64,000 bases of DNA from G963677085 sp963677085 (GCA_963677085.2 CAXXFH010000004.1:868001-932000); one strand, 5' to 3'. Counted from the first letter of the stretch, positions 16,209 through 25,893 are shown. Notes: generated by a model not told the origin, from the letters alone. Made by a program: numbers and translations.

Positions 16209-17492
16209 TTATCGATCGCTCACCGGCCGCAAGCGCACCGCGGGCGTCGGCTCATAGCGGATTTCGGCAGGCCAGCCGTTTTGAGCGATCGAAAGTCGTG
16301 CGGCTTCGGTCACCAGTTCGTTGACCCAACTGTTGGCCGGCGTGGCGAGGAGTCCGCGTTGGTCGATGTCACGAATGACGGCAGTGCGTGCCGCCCGAGC
16401 GTCGTCGCCCGACTTGCCGGCCGACGCGACGTTCACCGTTTGAGCCGCCAACACGTTGGCCTCGATCGAATCGTAACCGTAGCCGACCGGCTTCAGGCCG
16501 TCGCCCTGCCAGGGAACCAGCCGGAAATAGTCGGGACTGACGAAGCGAAACGCCGCGCCCGCCTTACGGTCGACGTAACCGTGACGTACGCCGCGGTACT
16601 GGTCGTCGTGCTTAAGCACCGCCCCGCAGTCGTCGCCTTCGCAATACATCACCAGGCACTGGTCGTTCGTGCCAGCCGCTTCGTCGGGGTACCCCAGTCC
16701 GTCGGTAATGCTCATCACGGCCCCGTTCTCCCAGGTCACCTGCCCGGCCGACCACATGTAGCCGACGTTGCCGTTGGGGAAAGTGCCTTCGACACCACGC
16801 ACAGCCACCTCGACCGGTCGCAAACCGGTGATGAAGTAAACCAAGTCGACGTAGTGACAGCCGACGTACGTGAACGGGTCGCTATTCTCTTTGGTGAACC
16901 AGTTCTGAAAATTCGAGTGGCGGTAGCCGTAGGGCTCGATCATCTTGGCCTCGCCGCACCGAAACTGCCCGAACCGGCCGGCCCGGTAGAGTCCCCTCGC
17001 GTCGAGCGAGCGACGGTCGAACCGCTTGTGGTACTCGATGCCCACAAACAGCCCCTTCTGCTGGACCAACTCTTCGATGGCCATCGCTTGAGCATAGCGG
17101 AGCACCAGCGGCTTGACGGTGAGCACGTGGTGATTGTGCTCCAACGCTGCGCGGATCATCTGGTCGTGCATATGGTCGGGCACGGCCACCACCACCATGC
17201 TGTAGGGTGGCAGCGAAGCCAATGCATCGAGGTAAATCTCCGTGTACACGTTCTCCGGCGGCGCGTCCAGCGGAGGAAAGGCTTCGAACGTCTGGCCGGG
17301 AAACGCCGTGCGAAAACGTTCTGACTCGGCCAGGGTGCGCAGGGCCGGGCTGTTCAGGGCACAAACCTTGATCTGGTCGACCGCACCCAACCGCTGCAAG
17401 TGGTACAGCGACGGGAGGATCTGGTCGTGGGTGATCATGCCGCCACCGATGACGGCCACTTGCAGCGGGTTGTTATTGGCAGACGCGTTCAT
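16209..17492 (-). CDS. Gfo/Idh/MocA family oxidoreductase
   Basis: 427 aa. The N-terminal NAD(P)-binding fold is VAVIGGGMI (near 13-21). A VKP triad (usually EKP) follows, then a C-terminal beta-sheet domain containing FDRRSLDARGLYRAGRFG. Such enzymes oxidise or reduce sugars, inositols and related compounds and are abundant in planctomycetes. The substrate is unknown. Its start overlaps the stop of the upstream aminotransferase by 4 bp (17489-17492), so the pair is translationally coupled and may act on one pathway such as an amino-sugar or amino-polyol. Confidence 0.85.
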   Translation of the reverse strand: MNASANNNPLQVAVIGGGMITHDQILPSLYHLQRLGAVDQIKVCALNSPALRTLAESERFRTAFPGQTFEAFPPLDAPPENVYTEIYLDALASLPPYSMVVVAVPDHMHDQMIRAALEHNHHVLTVKPLVLRYAQAMAIEELVQQKGLFVGIEYHKRFDRRSLDARGLYRAGRFGQFRCGEAKMIEPYGYRHSNFQNWFTKENSDPFTYVGCHYVDLVYFITGLRPVEVAVRGVEGTFPNGNVGYMWSAGQVTWENGAVMSITDGLGYPDEAAGTNDQCLVMYCEGDDCGAVLKHDDQYRGVRHGYVDRKAGAAFRFVSPDYFRLVPWQGDGLKPVGYGYDSIEANVLAAQTVNVASAGKSGDDARAARTAVIRDIDQRGLLATPANSWVNELVTEAARLSIAQNGWPAEIRYEPTPAVRLRPVSDR

Positions 17493-18862
17493 CCGATCAC
17501 CTCGTCCATCGCTTCTTCCAACACGGCGATGCTTTCACGCAAGGGTTCTTCACCGATAATCAACGGAGGCGAAATCTTGACCGAGGCTCCGCCATAGCCC
17601 ACCGGAGCAAACATCAGCAGGCCCTTTTCCACACAGCGACGCACAATGGCACCGGCCAACGGCGCGTTCGGCTCGACGCCGCCGGGCACGACCATGTGCA
17701 ACGCGGCCACCAGCCCTCGACTGTGAACCGCACCTACGTGTTCGGGAAACTTCTCCCCGATTCGACGCACGGCCGGCTGAAGGATACCTCCCATTCGTTG
17801 AGCATTCTCCACGAGGTCTTCGTCTTCGATCACCTGCAAGTTGGCCAACGCGGCGACCGCGCAAATCGGGTTGCCCGTGTGGGTCGACGTCATCGAACCC
17901 GGCGGGTAAAGGTCCATCAGCGGCCCTCGTCCGATAACGGCCGACAGCGGCATTCCGCTGGAGATTCCCTTGCCGCAGACGATCAAGTCGGGCACCACTT
18001 CGTAGTGTTCGAATCCCCAGTATTTGCCAGTCCGACCGAAGCCGGCCTGCACTTCGTCGAAAATCAGCAGGGCCTCGTGTTGGTCGCACCACGCACGAAG
18101 CTGCTGAATGTATTCCGGCGGGGCGAAGCTGGCGTTGCCGCCCTGGTAGGTCTCGGTCATCACGCCGGCGATCTGCTCCGGCCGGACGTCCAGTTCGTCC
18201 AACGCCTTCAAAAAGCCCTCGAAACTGGTATCGGGCCCACGGAAACCGTCGGGAAACGGAACCTGCACCATATCAGGATCGAGGTTTACGATCCACGACT
18301 TCAGCGCCGGGATGCCGCCGGCCATCTGCGAGCCGAGTGTGCGACCGTGGAACGCGTTGTGGAAGGTCACCAAGGTGATCTTGTCGTTGCCGCCAATTTG
18401 TTTGCCATGCGTTCGGGCAAGCTTCAACGCACACTCGACCGCCTCGGAACCGGTGGTCAGCAGGAAAGTCTTATCGAGCCCCTCGGGTGCCACGCGATTG
18501 AGCGCAGCGGCCAACTCAGCCCGAATTTCCGAGGGAAAGCAGTAGTTGTGCATCAGCCCGTGACCGACCTGATCGAGCACGGCCTGCTGGACCTTCGGAT
18601 GGGTATGGCCAGCGTTGGCCACCAGCACGCCGGACGACCAATCGAGCCAACGATTCCCCCAACGGTCGAACACCTGGATGCCTTCGGCCCGATCCCAAAC
18701 GACCGGCGGTTGGCCACCCATCGAGCGCGGCTCGTTTTGGCGGAGTTTTTCGAGGATCGGCACCGACTCGGGCACGGGAATGGGGGTAACAATGCGCCGG
18801 TACTTGGTTTCGACGAGGGGAACCTCACGCGGGGTCAAATCTTGGACGGCTTGCGTTGCCAT
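17489..18862 (-). CDS. Class III PLP-dependent aminotransferase
   Basis: 457 aa. The PLP lysine is K298 (IVCGKGISSG), with the cofactor-binding Asp269 in LIFDEVQAGFGRTG and the phosphate site TTGSEA at 136-141. It resembles 4-aminobutyrate or acetylornithine-type aminotransferases; the exact substrate is not decided by sequence. It is followed by a Gfo/Idh/MocA dehydrogenase with a 4-bp overlap. Confidence 0.85.
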   Translation of the reverse strand: MATQAVQDLTPREVPLVETKYRRIVTPIPVPESVPILEKLRQNEPRSMGGQPPVVWDRAEGIQVFDRWGNRWLDWSSGVLVANAGHTHPKVQQAVLDQVGHGLMHNYCFPSEIRAELAAALNRVAPEGLDKTFLLTTGSEAVECALKLARTHGKQIGGNDKITLVTFHNAFHGRTLGSQMAGGIPALKSWIVNLDPDMVQVPFPDGFRGPDTSFEGFLKALDELDVRPEQIAGVMTETYQGGNASFAPPEYIQQLRAWCDQHEALLIFDEVQAGFGRTGKYWGFEHYEVVPDLIVCGKGISSGMPLSAVIGRGPLMDLYPPGSMTSTHTGNPICAVAALANLQVIEDEDLVENAQRMGGILQPAVRRIGEKFPEHVGAVHSRGLVAALHMVVPGGVEPNAPLAGAIVRRCVEKGLLMFAPVGYGGASVKISPPLIIGEEPLRESIAVLEEAMDEVIG

Positions 18863-19533
18863 CGACTACTCCTGGAGTCTTCCGGTACAACGCCTCGCCG
18901 GTGGGTCAGCAAGGGTGTAGGTTCGATTGTCTTGGCCGCGCCGTAGTGCCACCACGGATACCAGCACGGTCAACTGCGACAAGGTTTTGTCAAAACTCCA
19001 CAAAAAAACACCCCGAACGGGACCCACCCGGTATTTCGGGTGCATGGTCCATACGGAGTGCCCTGCGGAGCTGGCAGTGCCCCTACGGATGCCAGCGAGC
19101 GTTCATGTTGTGCGGCGGCAGAAATCATGTCCACCAACCACCTGAGATTATAACCAAACGATACCGCGTTGCAAGTGGTTTGCGGCCGACAGCAGCGGGA
19201 GATCACCCCTCGCTGCCGTACCTCCCCCTGGCTCCCACACTGCAGCGTGGGACCCCAAGAGCCGGACGCTTCGCGACCCGGAAGTGCGAACTAACGTGTC
19301 TCTTGGCCAGTCACGACGCAAAGCGTCGAGACGCCCGTCCCCGTGCAAAGCGTGGAAACGAGGGAAAATCACTCGTTCCCAAATCCGAAAACCTGCCCAC
19401 GAAAACCATCTTCCCCCTTGCCACGGCCGCGCTGTCGCTTCACAATATCGGTTTGATTTGTCATTTTGGCCGACTTCGCATCCGATTTCGCCTTCCCACA
19501 TAGCACGAACCTTAATCGACACGGACCATTGCC
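18863..19533. other. 671-bp non-coding gap with repeat R5
   Basis: No believable gene on either strand. It separates divergent genes. It holds a hairpin around 19026-19045 (ACCCACCCGG with CCGGGTGGGT-like pairing through ACCCGGTATTTCGGGT) and an R5 repeat at 19229-19360. Promoters for both flanking genes should lie here, but no convincing pair of hexamers was found. Confidence 0.5.
19229..19360 (+). repeat. R5 dispersed repeat (GCAGCGTGGGA type)
   Basis: Begins TGGCTCCCACACTGCAGCGT, contains CTCTTGGCCAGTCACGACGC, and ends GTGCAAAGCGTGGAAACGAG. It aligns along its length with 40786-40922. A short hairpin at 63142-63179 resembles its left arm. Confidence 0.65.
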
Positions 19534-20547
19534 ATGGCTGACAACGCCCGCGTGATTCTGTCCGGCTTCGCCGACGAGGCCGCCAACCAGAAGACTGCCA
19601 CCCAACAATTTGCCGCCTTTGCCGCTTTGGGGTTGCAGTATTACAGCATCCGCTTCATCGACGTCGGTTCGGGCATCAAGAACGTGATGAAGCTCACCAA
19701 GGGTGAGATTCAGAAGATCCGCCATCTGCAAAACGAATACGGACTGAATGTCTCCTCGATCGGTTCGCCTATCGGCAAGGTTAAATTGAAGAACGTCGAC
19801 GACGGTACCAACAATGCGTACGTACCGTTTAAGACCTATCTGAAACGTGAGGTGGGCAAAGTCTGTGAGCTTGCCCATGCGTTCGAGGCCAAGCTGATCC
19901 GTGGTTTCTCGTTTTATCATCCCAAGGGCAGCAAGCCGGAAGAACACTTCTCGCAGGCCGTCGACCAACTCGGACAAATCGCCGAAGCGTGCCACCGCTC
20001 CGACTTGACCTTCGGACTGGAAGTGGAACCCAACCTGGTCGGCGAAAACGGTTACCTGTTGGCCGAACTCTACAAACAGGTCAACCACCCGGCCATGGTG
20101 TTGATCTTCGACGCGGCCAACATCATCGTCCAGGGTTTCACACCGGCCGAAGTGCTCGAGCAGTTTGATGCCATGAGCCCCGGGCTGGGTTGGGTACACA
20201 TCAAGGACTACCACAATCCCTCGGCCGTGCAGCAGGTGGGCCACGTCGACGAAGAAGCACTACAGCACTTCGTGCCGTCCGATATCGGCGACAGCGCCCA
20301 CGAGGCCATCCTGCGGCACCTGAAGCGTCTGCTGCCGAAACTCGATCGCAAGCTGCGTCGCCGCGGTATCCCAGGCGTGTTCCTCGATCTGGAACCGCAC
20401 GTGAAAGGTGGCGGTCAGTTCGGCGGCTTCAGCGGCCCCGACGGTTTCGGCGTTGCCCTGCGAGCATTGTGCCGCGTGCTGGACTTCACCGGCATCGACT
20501 ACCACCTGCGTGACTTCGACGACATCCGCGCCGCCCGTGGGTTTTGA
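19534..20547 (+). CDS. Sugar phosphate isomerase/epimerase, TIM-barrel (AP endonuclease 2 fold)
   Basis: 337 aa. The xylose-isomerase-like TIM barrel is suggested by ILSGFADEAA at the start, the central GLEVEPNLVGENG (metal-binding Glu) and GLGWVHIKDYH near 213-223, both typical of this family. It probably isomerises or epimerises a sugar or sugar acid in the cytoplasm. Substrate unknown. No same-strand partner lies within 100 bp except the ExbD-like gene that follows. Confidence 0.8.
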   Translation: MADNARVILSGFADEAANQKTATQQFAAFAALGLQYYSIRFIDVGSGIKNVMKLTKGEIQKIRHLQNEYGLNVSSIGSPIGKVKLKNVDDGTNNAYVPFKTYLKREVGKVCELAHAFEAKLIRGFSFYHPKGSKPEEHFSQAVDQLGQIAEACHRSDLTFGLEVEPNLVGENGYLLAELYKQVNHPAMVLIFDAANIIVQGFTPAEVLEQFDAMSPGLGWVHIKDYHNPSAVQQVGHVDEEALQHFVPSDIGDSAHEAILRHLKRLLPKLDRKLRRRGIPGVFLDLEPHVKGGGQFGGFSGPDGFGVALRALCRVLDFTGIDYHLRDFDDIRAARGF

Positions 20548-20660
20548 AACCGGACAGTACCGCCAAGGCAGGAAACTAACGAAGGAAATCGCCTGTTCAG
20601 CTTGCACTAATGCAGCAATCGGGACAATGCATTCCCGCCGCAACTTCGAGGACTCACTTC

Positions 20661-21428
20661 ATGGGAACCTGCACCAAAATTTCCCTCACGGTTTGCCTGT
20701 GGCTTCCGTTGTTGGTCTGTCTGGGCAGGATGTCCGTCGTTGCCGAAGAACCAACGTTAACAACCGAGTCGCAAGAGCCGCCTGCGGGAAGCTATCAGCA
20801 ATTGCTCGCTGAAGTGCGTTCGAGAAAAACCATTTCCATGGACGACATCGAGTCTCTTGCCAACAGGTCTCGTTGCACCATGTATACTGAGACCGCTGGG
20901 GCTCATGTTATGAATTGCGACGTACTTGTTCGCGCAACTCGCGAACATGTTCAACGAATGCAAGCCGTTCAGACATTGGTCGACCAACGCGAGGCGGCTA
21001 ACGGGGCCACGAAGGAAGCCGTTGCGGCCGCACGCTACCACTGCAAGTTTGCCGAAATTCACCTCGCGGTGCTTCGCGTGGAAGGCGAACGCGAACTGTC
21101 CATTGTCTTTCCCGAGAACAATGCCGCGATGCCAAAAGTTAGTCGGCCACGTGAATTGTTTGTGTACGTCGACGAGAATGGTCACTACCAAGCCTGCGGC
21201 AAGCGAGTCTCGCTCGATGATCTCAGGGAGATACTGATAGGAACTTGGGTCAATAACCCAGGCCGCGCTGTCGTAGTGATTAAGGCCGACGCTCGAACAA
21301 ACTTTACTGCGGTTACCGCGGCGATGGATGCTTGTCGCAAAGCCAAAATCGAGGATGTGAGAGTCGCTCTATGGCAGCGTGACAACCCCAAGGCTCCTGC
21401 GGAGGAAGAAGCAAAGCCTTCTGATTAA
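20661..21428 (+). CDS. Secreted or anchored protein with ExbD-like C-terminal domain
   Basis: 255 aa from ATG 20661; a 17-aa extension to 20610 is possible but would precede the signal. The N-terminal hydrophobic stretch LTVCLWLPLLVCLG (about 9-22) is a signal peptide or single anchor, followed by AEEP. The last 90 residues resemble the periplasmic part of ExbD/TolR: LFVYVDENGHYQACGKRVSL, a helix, VVVIKADARTNFTAVTAAMD and a final VRVAL strand. No ExbB/TolQ neighbour is present. The middle (50-160) is helical and unassigned, so this is an orphan ExbD-like architecture. Confidence 0.6.
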   Translation: MGTCTKISLTVCLWLPLLVCLGRMSVVAEEPTLTTESQEPPAGSYQQLLAEVRSRKTISMDDIESLANRSRCTMYTETAGAHVMNCDVLVRATREHVQRMQAVQTLVDQREAANGATKEAVAAARYHCKFAEIHLAVLRVEGERELSIVFPENNAAMPKVSRPRELFVYVDENGHYQACGKRVSLDDLREILIGTWVNNPGRAVVVIKADARTNFTAVTAAMDACRKAKIEDVRVALWQRDNPKAPAEEEAKPSD

Positions 21429-21564
21429 CCCTGCTGATGCCATGTCCATGCTTGCGTGGGCACGTTCGGTGCCGATTTACCCGGCCACCTCTGAAACGTG
21501 TTTGGGAAACAGCGTACCCTCGCCCGCCCGGCGGAAGAGGGGAGAAGGTTTTCGTAACACGCTC

Positions 21565-24120
21565 TTAATCCTCGGCGGGTGCCTTCGCTACCGAGTTTTC
21601 TACCAACTCCTCGATGTCCTGCTCGAAGGTCGAAAAGTCGCCTGGCTTTTGCGGTGCTTCGTTCTCGCCCGACGGTTGAGCAAGGTTGTTGTCGGTAGCG
21701 CTATCGGCAACGTTATCGGTGTTGGCAATTTGGTCGCTCGCGTCGTCGCCTTCGGCTTCGACTTGCAGCGGCTCGGGGTTCGAGTGCCAGTCGAGATGGC
21801 CCGCTTCGTTGACCTTCAGCCGGCCGGTCTGAAAGGCGTAGCGGATAAACCAAATCAGCGAAACGATGATCGCGGCCAAGCCCGAGTAGAACGTCAGGTT
21901 GATGGCGTTGAACCAAAACCACATACCGATCAGCACGAAACCGGTAAACAAGGCCACGGCGGCCACCGTGAGTTTGCCCTGCCGGCTGCGGTTGAGTTGG
22001 TTGCGTGCGTGGCGATCGACGGCCGTTCGAGCCGACAGGTTGGCCAACTCCCGCATCGCGGCCAGGCTCACCCGTTTCTCAGGAGCTACGGCACGAGGCG
22101 CCATCGCCTCGGCCGGCTGCCGATTTTCCGGTGGTAACTGGTGGCTTGCCGGACTGGCTTCCTGGGTCTCGACGGGAGCTGGTTCCGACACGGCCGTTGC
22201 CTTGACTGGTCGTACCGGCGTGTCGCCCGCCATGCCCTTCACCCGATTCATCAACCGAGCCATGTATTCGTCGATCGACTCATCCTCGTCGTCGCGACGG
22301 GTGGTCGGCTGAGGCTCCGCAGCCTGCGAGTAGGAGTTGGGCGCCGACGCTTCTGTAGCAGATGACTCGGTCGTGATGGCCGTGGAGCCTTCAGGTTCCG
22401 CTTCTTCGTCTTCGTCGAGCAGTTCCGAATGGCCCAGTCGCCGCAAGACCGACTCAAGGTCGAGCGTCTCGTCTTTTGTCTTGGGCTGTTCGGATTCGGC
22501 GGCCGGTGTGTTTTCGGCGGCTGCGCGTTCGAGTTGATCGCAGCGTTCTCGAAGTTCCACTTCCCACTGCTGAAGTTCCGCTTGCCGCTTTTCCATCTGT
22601 TCGGTCTGTTCGCGCAAGCGACCTTCGATCAATTCGCGTTCCGCGTCCCAGTGGTGCCGTTCGTCCTCCCGAGCTCGTCCCTGGCTATCGAGATCCGTCG
22701 TACGGGCGTCGAGTCGTTCGGCCCGTTGCGCGAGTTTCTGTTCGGCCCGTTCGCGCTCGGCCAACCACGCCTCACGTTCGGCCGCCAGTGCGTCACGCTC
22801 GGCGTTCAGCTCATTGCGCTGAGTGGCAAGGGCTTCTTCGGCTGCTTCGTCAGACGTCGTCTCTTCCGAGCACCGCTGCGCAGAGGCTTCTTCGGCTTGC
22901 CGGCGCTGTTCGTCCCACAGCCGGCGTTTCTCATCCCACTGCTGTTGCTCCTGCTCGGAACGAACGCGATCTTCCTCAAACTGTTGGCGTTCGTGTTGCC
23001 ACTCGGCCTGCCGCGTTTCGAAGGCGGTTCGCTGCGTTTCGAACTCTTCCCGCAACGATTCTAGCTCCGCTCGTTGGCGTTCCAACTCCTGGTCGGCCGA
23101 ATTGGCAAGTTGTTGTTGGTCGGCATCGCGCTGCGTTTGCCATTGGCGCTGTTGCTCGTCGAAGGCATGACGCTGTTCATCGAGTTCCGCCGCCCGGGCG
23201 TCGAGATTTTCCTGCAACTCGTGCAGTTGGCGTTCTGTTTCTTCGCAGTCGTTCTGCCACTGCCGCTGCTGGTGCTGGAGTTGCTCGGTCTCGCTGTCGA
23301 GCTTGGTTTGTAGCTCGTTGAACTGGCGCTGCCGCTCTTCCAACTGGGCTTCGCGTTCGTTGCGACGAGACTGCCACTGCAATCTTTCTTCGTCGAAAGC
23401 AGTACGCCGTTGTTCGAGTTCGGTCCATCGGGCGTCGACCTCTTCCCGCCGCGTATTCAGTTCGTGGTCGCGTTCGTCGAACTGGCGCTGCCACTGCTGG
23501 CACTCCGTCTGGCCAATGGCGTGGAGTTCTTCGAACTCTTCTCGCCGCCGGTCGAATTCGGCCTGCCGTTGCCGAAGTTCTTCTATTTCCGCATCCAACT
23601 TCTGGCGACTCTGTACGATTTCGGCTTCGTCCGCTTCTCGCTGGCAACGCCACTGGTGCTGCTCGTGCTCCAGGGTCGTTTGCTGTTGTTGCAGTCGTTC
23701 GCGAAGCGTATCGAGTTGATTTCGTAGCGCGTCGAGTTCATCGCTGCGGCCCGGCAATGCCTGCCGGCTACTGGCGGTTGTTTCGCTGTCGGGCAGGACC
23801 TCGAATTCGACGGGCCCAACACGGAGGTGATCACCCGGCGTAAGCGCCGCATCCGTAAACGGGCGACCGTTGAGGAAGGTATCGTCGGCATAGCGTCGGA
23901 CGACCATACCGGCCGGTCCCCGAAGAATCAGGCAGTGCAGTGGCTGCACCCCGCGAGCTTTCAGACGCAACGTACAGTCGGCGCCGGCCCCCACGGTACA
24001 CTTCGGGGCCTTCAACCGCACAACCTGTCCGTCGCGGCTGGTACCACATACCCGAAGAACCAGCTCGCGAGCCAGTTCGGTTGTTGATGTAGGATCTGTC
24101 GCCAGTATGCTGCCAACCAT
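21565..24120 (-). CDS. FHA domain, long coiled coil and C-terminal membrane hairpin
   Basis: 851 aa. Residues about 20-115 resemble an FHA phosphothreonine-binding domain (CTVGAGADCTLRLKA, then FLNGRPF and GDHLRVGPVEFEV). Residues about 130-560 are an uninterrupted Glu/Gln/Arg-rich coiled coil. About 560-720 is an acidic, proline-rich linker. Two hydrophobic helices follow (LTVAAVALFTGFVLIGMWFW and FYSGLAAIIVSLIWFIRYAF, about 730-785) and then an acidic tail. This suggests a membrane-tethered scaffold read by Ser/Thr kinases, possibly acting in division or envelope organisation (inference). No named homologue recognised. Confidence 0.75.
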   Translation of the reverse strand: MVGSILATDPTSTTELARELVLRVCGTSRDGQVVRLKAPKCTVGAGADCTLRLKARGVQPLHCLILRGPAGMVVRRYADDTFLNGRPFTDAALTPGDHLRVGPVEFEVLPDSETTASSRQALPGRSDELDALRNQLDTLRERLQQQQTTLEHEQHQWRCQREADEAEIVQSRQKLDAEIEELRQRQAEFDRRREEFEELHAIGQTECQQWQRQFDERDHELNTRREEVDARWTELEQRRTAFDEERLQWQSRRNEREAQLEERQRQFNELQTKLDSETEQLQHQQRQWQNDCEETERQLHELQENLDARAAELDEQRHAFDEQQRQWQTQRDADQQQLANSADQELERQRAELESLREEFETQRTAFETRQAEWQHERQQFEEDRVRSEQEQQQWDEKRRLWDEQRRQAEEASAQRCSEETTSDEAAEEALATQRNELNAERDALAAEREAWLAERERAEQKLAQRAERLDARTTDLDSQGRAREDERHHWDAERELIEGRLREQTEQMEKRQAELQQWEVELRERCDQLERAAAENTPAAESEQPKTKDETLDLESVLRRLGHSELLDEDEEAEPEGSTAITTESSATEASAPNSYSQAAEPQPTTRRDDEDESIDEYMARLMNRVKGMAGDTPVRPVKATAVSEPAPVETQEASPASHQLPPENRQPAEAMAPRAVAPEKRVSLAAMRELANLSARTAVDRHARNQLNRSRQGKLTVAAVALFTGFVLIGMWFWFNAINLTFYSGLAAIIVSLIWFIRYAFQTGRLKVNEAGHLDWHSNPEPLQVEAEGDDASDQIANTDNVADSATDNNLAQPSGENEAPQKPGDFSTFEQDIEELVENSVAKAPAED

Positions 24121-24880
24121 GGTCGTCGTCTCGGCGAAAAGGAATCGGTCATCGCCTTGGCTATCTCACAAGGCCAGCCACGGATCGCGAGATCGGTTGT
24201 TAAAAAAGACAAACCGTATCGACTGCGCGCGAGTTGGCTGAGTTTTCGGGCAGTAAGCCCACTGAAGCGTTTAGCTTACGCGTTGCCTTTGGTCAACGAC
24301 GCGGAAGCGAGGATGGGCAACTTCTGCGGTGTTTGCGGAAAAACGGCTGTATATCCTTGTCGGTTTTGTCGATTATCCGATAGCGACACCTGACCGAGGG
24401 CATCCGCCAGACAACGCCCTGGGGGCGCGAACTTTTTTTTCACAAAAGTGTCCCTTGCGTGCAGAAGCGACGCGGAATCAACGGTCAAAGTCACGAGGGC
24501 ATCGATTCGGGGCTAAATGCTTAACTGCCATGCAGTTAGAGCCACCACCACGGGAGGGGGTGGCATCGACTGCGGGGAAGACGCTTTTTGACCCCTTTGA
24601 ACTCGACGCACGTACTATATTTTGGTTACCGCGCAACGCGGACGAACGGGGGTCATTGGATCGACGTCGGACGGAACGCAGCCCGCTCGGGTTGATTGTC
24701 CGGTGTGGCGGAAAGGCGAGATCCAGATTCGCGGGGATCGTGGCCCTCTCGCGGAAGAAGTTGCGTGGCGGGCAATTGGGTCGGAAAATACCGGTTCCGA
24801 AGAGGAGCAGTTTGGCAAAGGCTCGACCGAGGGGGGCAAGACCCTCGATGTGGCTAAGCCGAACCTCGGGGGATGTACTT
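24121..24880. other. 760-bp gap upstream of the DksA-like gene
   Basis: An open frame runs from 24329 into the regulator gene, but its composition (Arg/Ser/Pro-rich, no motif) and the good internal ATG 24881 make it unlikely to be protein. A weak promoter (TTGACC 24588-24593, 19-bp spacer, TACTAT 24613-24618) would give a leader of about 260 nt. An encoded 26-residue peptide with two CxxC pairs (24316-24393) is probably chance. Confidence 0.4.
24588..24618 (+). promoter_or_regulatory. Weak candidate promoter for the DksA-like gene
   Basis: TTGACC (24588-24593) and TACTAT (24613-24618), spacer 19 bp. Hexamers are reasonable but the spacing is long. Confidence 0.3.
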
Positions 24881-25330
24881 ATGAGCCGCAAAGATGCGAT
24901 TCTCAACCTGCGTCAGGTACTCGTTAAGCGCCGCGATGCGCTTCGGAAGGCCCTGGCGGGCGACTTGAGTCTGCTTAAGGAGCTTAACTCCCAAACGTCG
25001 GGTGACGTGGTGGATGCCGCTCTGGACTCGGTCCAAGACGAAATCAGCAGCCAACTGGCGGAAGTCGAAAGCCGCGAACTGGCCCGGATCGAGTATGCCT
25101 TAGAGCGAATGCACGAAGGACAATTCGGCCTTTGCGAAGGTTGCGCCACCAACATTCCGATGGCACGCCTGCATGCGTTGCCATATGCCACGCTCTGCAT
25201 CAAGTGTCAACGGGAGGCAGAACGCGACGGAATCGTGCCCGGCGCCGATGTCGACTGGAGTCAAATGCTGAGACCCACGGGCGCCGACGGCGACTTGTCG
25301 CTCAACGACGTCGAGATGGACGTCTCCTGA
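24881..25330 (+). CDS. DksA/TraR family C4 zinc-finger regulator
   Basis: 149 aa from ATG 24881. An N-terminal helical hairpin (1-75) is followed by a four-cysteine zinc finger C85-x2-C88-x17-C106-x2-C109 and a short acidic tail. Family members bind RNA polymerase through the secondary channel and modulate transcription with ppGpp. The DksA tip Asp-x-x-Asp-Ala is visible as DVVDAALD at 42-49, though alignment is needed. It stands alone, with non-coding sequence on both sides. Confidence 0.85.
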   Translation: MSRKDAILNLRQVLVKRRDALRKALAGDLSLLKELNSQTSGDVVDAALDSVQDEISSQLAEVESRELARIEYALERMHEGQFGLCEGCATNIPMARLHALPYATLCIKCQREAERDGIVPGADVDWSQMLRPTGADGDLSLNDVEMDVS

Positions 25331-25893
25331 TTCCGCCCGTTTGGAACTTACAGGCCCGCTGGTCGCCGGAGGTCCAATGACCTTCGGCCGCCTGCCCCGT
25401 TGCGGGGAGTCGGTTTCTATTGTTCTTGACATTGTGGTACGATTCACCACGTCAGATGAACAATAACCTCGGCCTTCCCTGCGGTGCAATATTGAGCGTC
25501 GCATACGTAGTGACACGAGGGCGACCAACGGGAACCCGGCAATTGCGGGAAAACCGGCTGCGTGGCCAATTCACTACTTTTACGGATATCAATAAGACTG
25601 CTGGACGCCCAGCCTGCCGCGACGGATCCCCGGAGTGTGACCGGGTGAATCGTCAATCGAGTTGCACGATTTCTGGGGATTGGGCGATGGCTGCAGCGGG
25701 GAAGCGGGTTCCGGCAACCCCGGGACAGCGCGGCTGCGGCGTTTCCCTGAGGCCGATTGGGAGAACGCCTTCGGCGTAAGGTGAGCTTACGCGGATGGAG
25801 AAGATGAGGAATCCGTCAATTGTGAATAGCTTTCCTGGTTCCCAAACTCCAGCGTTGGCACGAAAAAACTGGCTGCGGCCACGCCGTGTTCCG
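25331..25893. other. 563-bp gap with no gene seen
   Basis: No RNA gene or coding frame can be supported. A TTGACA at 25426-25431 lacks a -10 partner at proper spacing. A 26-bp core ACGAGGGCGACCAACG followed by a GAACCCGG-type end (25515-25540) recurs at 36857-36882 and, inverted, inside both R4 repeats. Confidence 0.5.

Noticed and set aside
14832..17324. Two long plus-strand frames (399 and 389 codons)
   Set aside because: Antisense shadows of gdhA and the Gfo/Idh/MocA gene; no motifs of their own.
24316..24393. 26-residue peptide with CxxC and CxxC (NFCGVCGKTAVYPCRFC)
   Set aside because: Looks like a zinc knuckle, but there is no SD and no supporting context; likely chance.
24329..24880. 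N-terminal extension of the DksA-like protein
   Set aside because: Arg/Ser/Pro-rich without domain; ATG 24881 gives the normal family length.
25426..25443. TTGACA followed by TACGAT, resembling the lexA promoter region
   Set aside because: The hexamers are only 6 bp apart and there is no second inverted arm, so neither a promoter nor an operator is supported.
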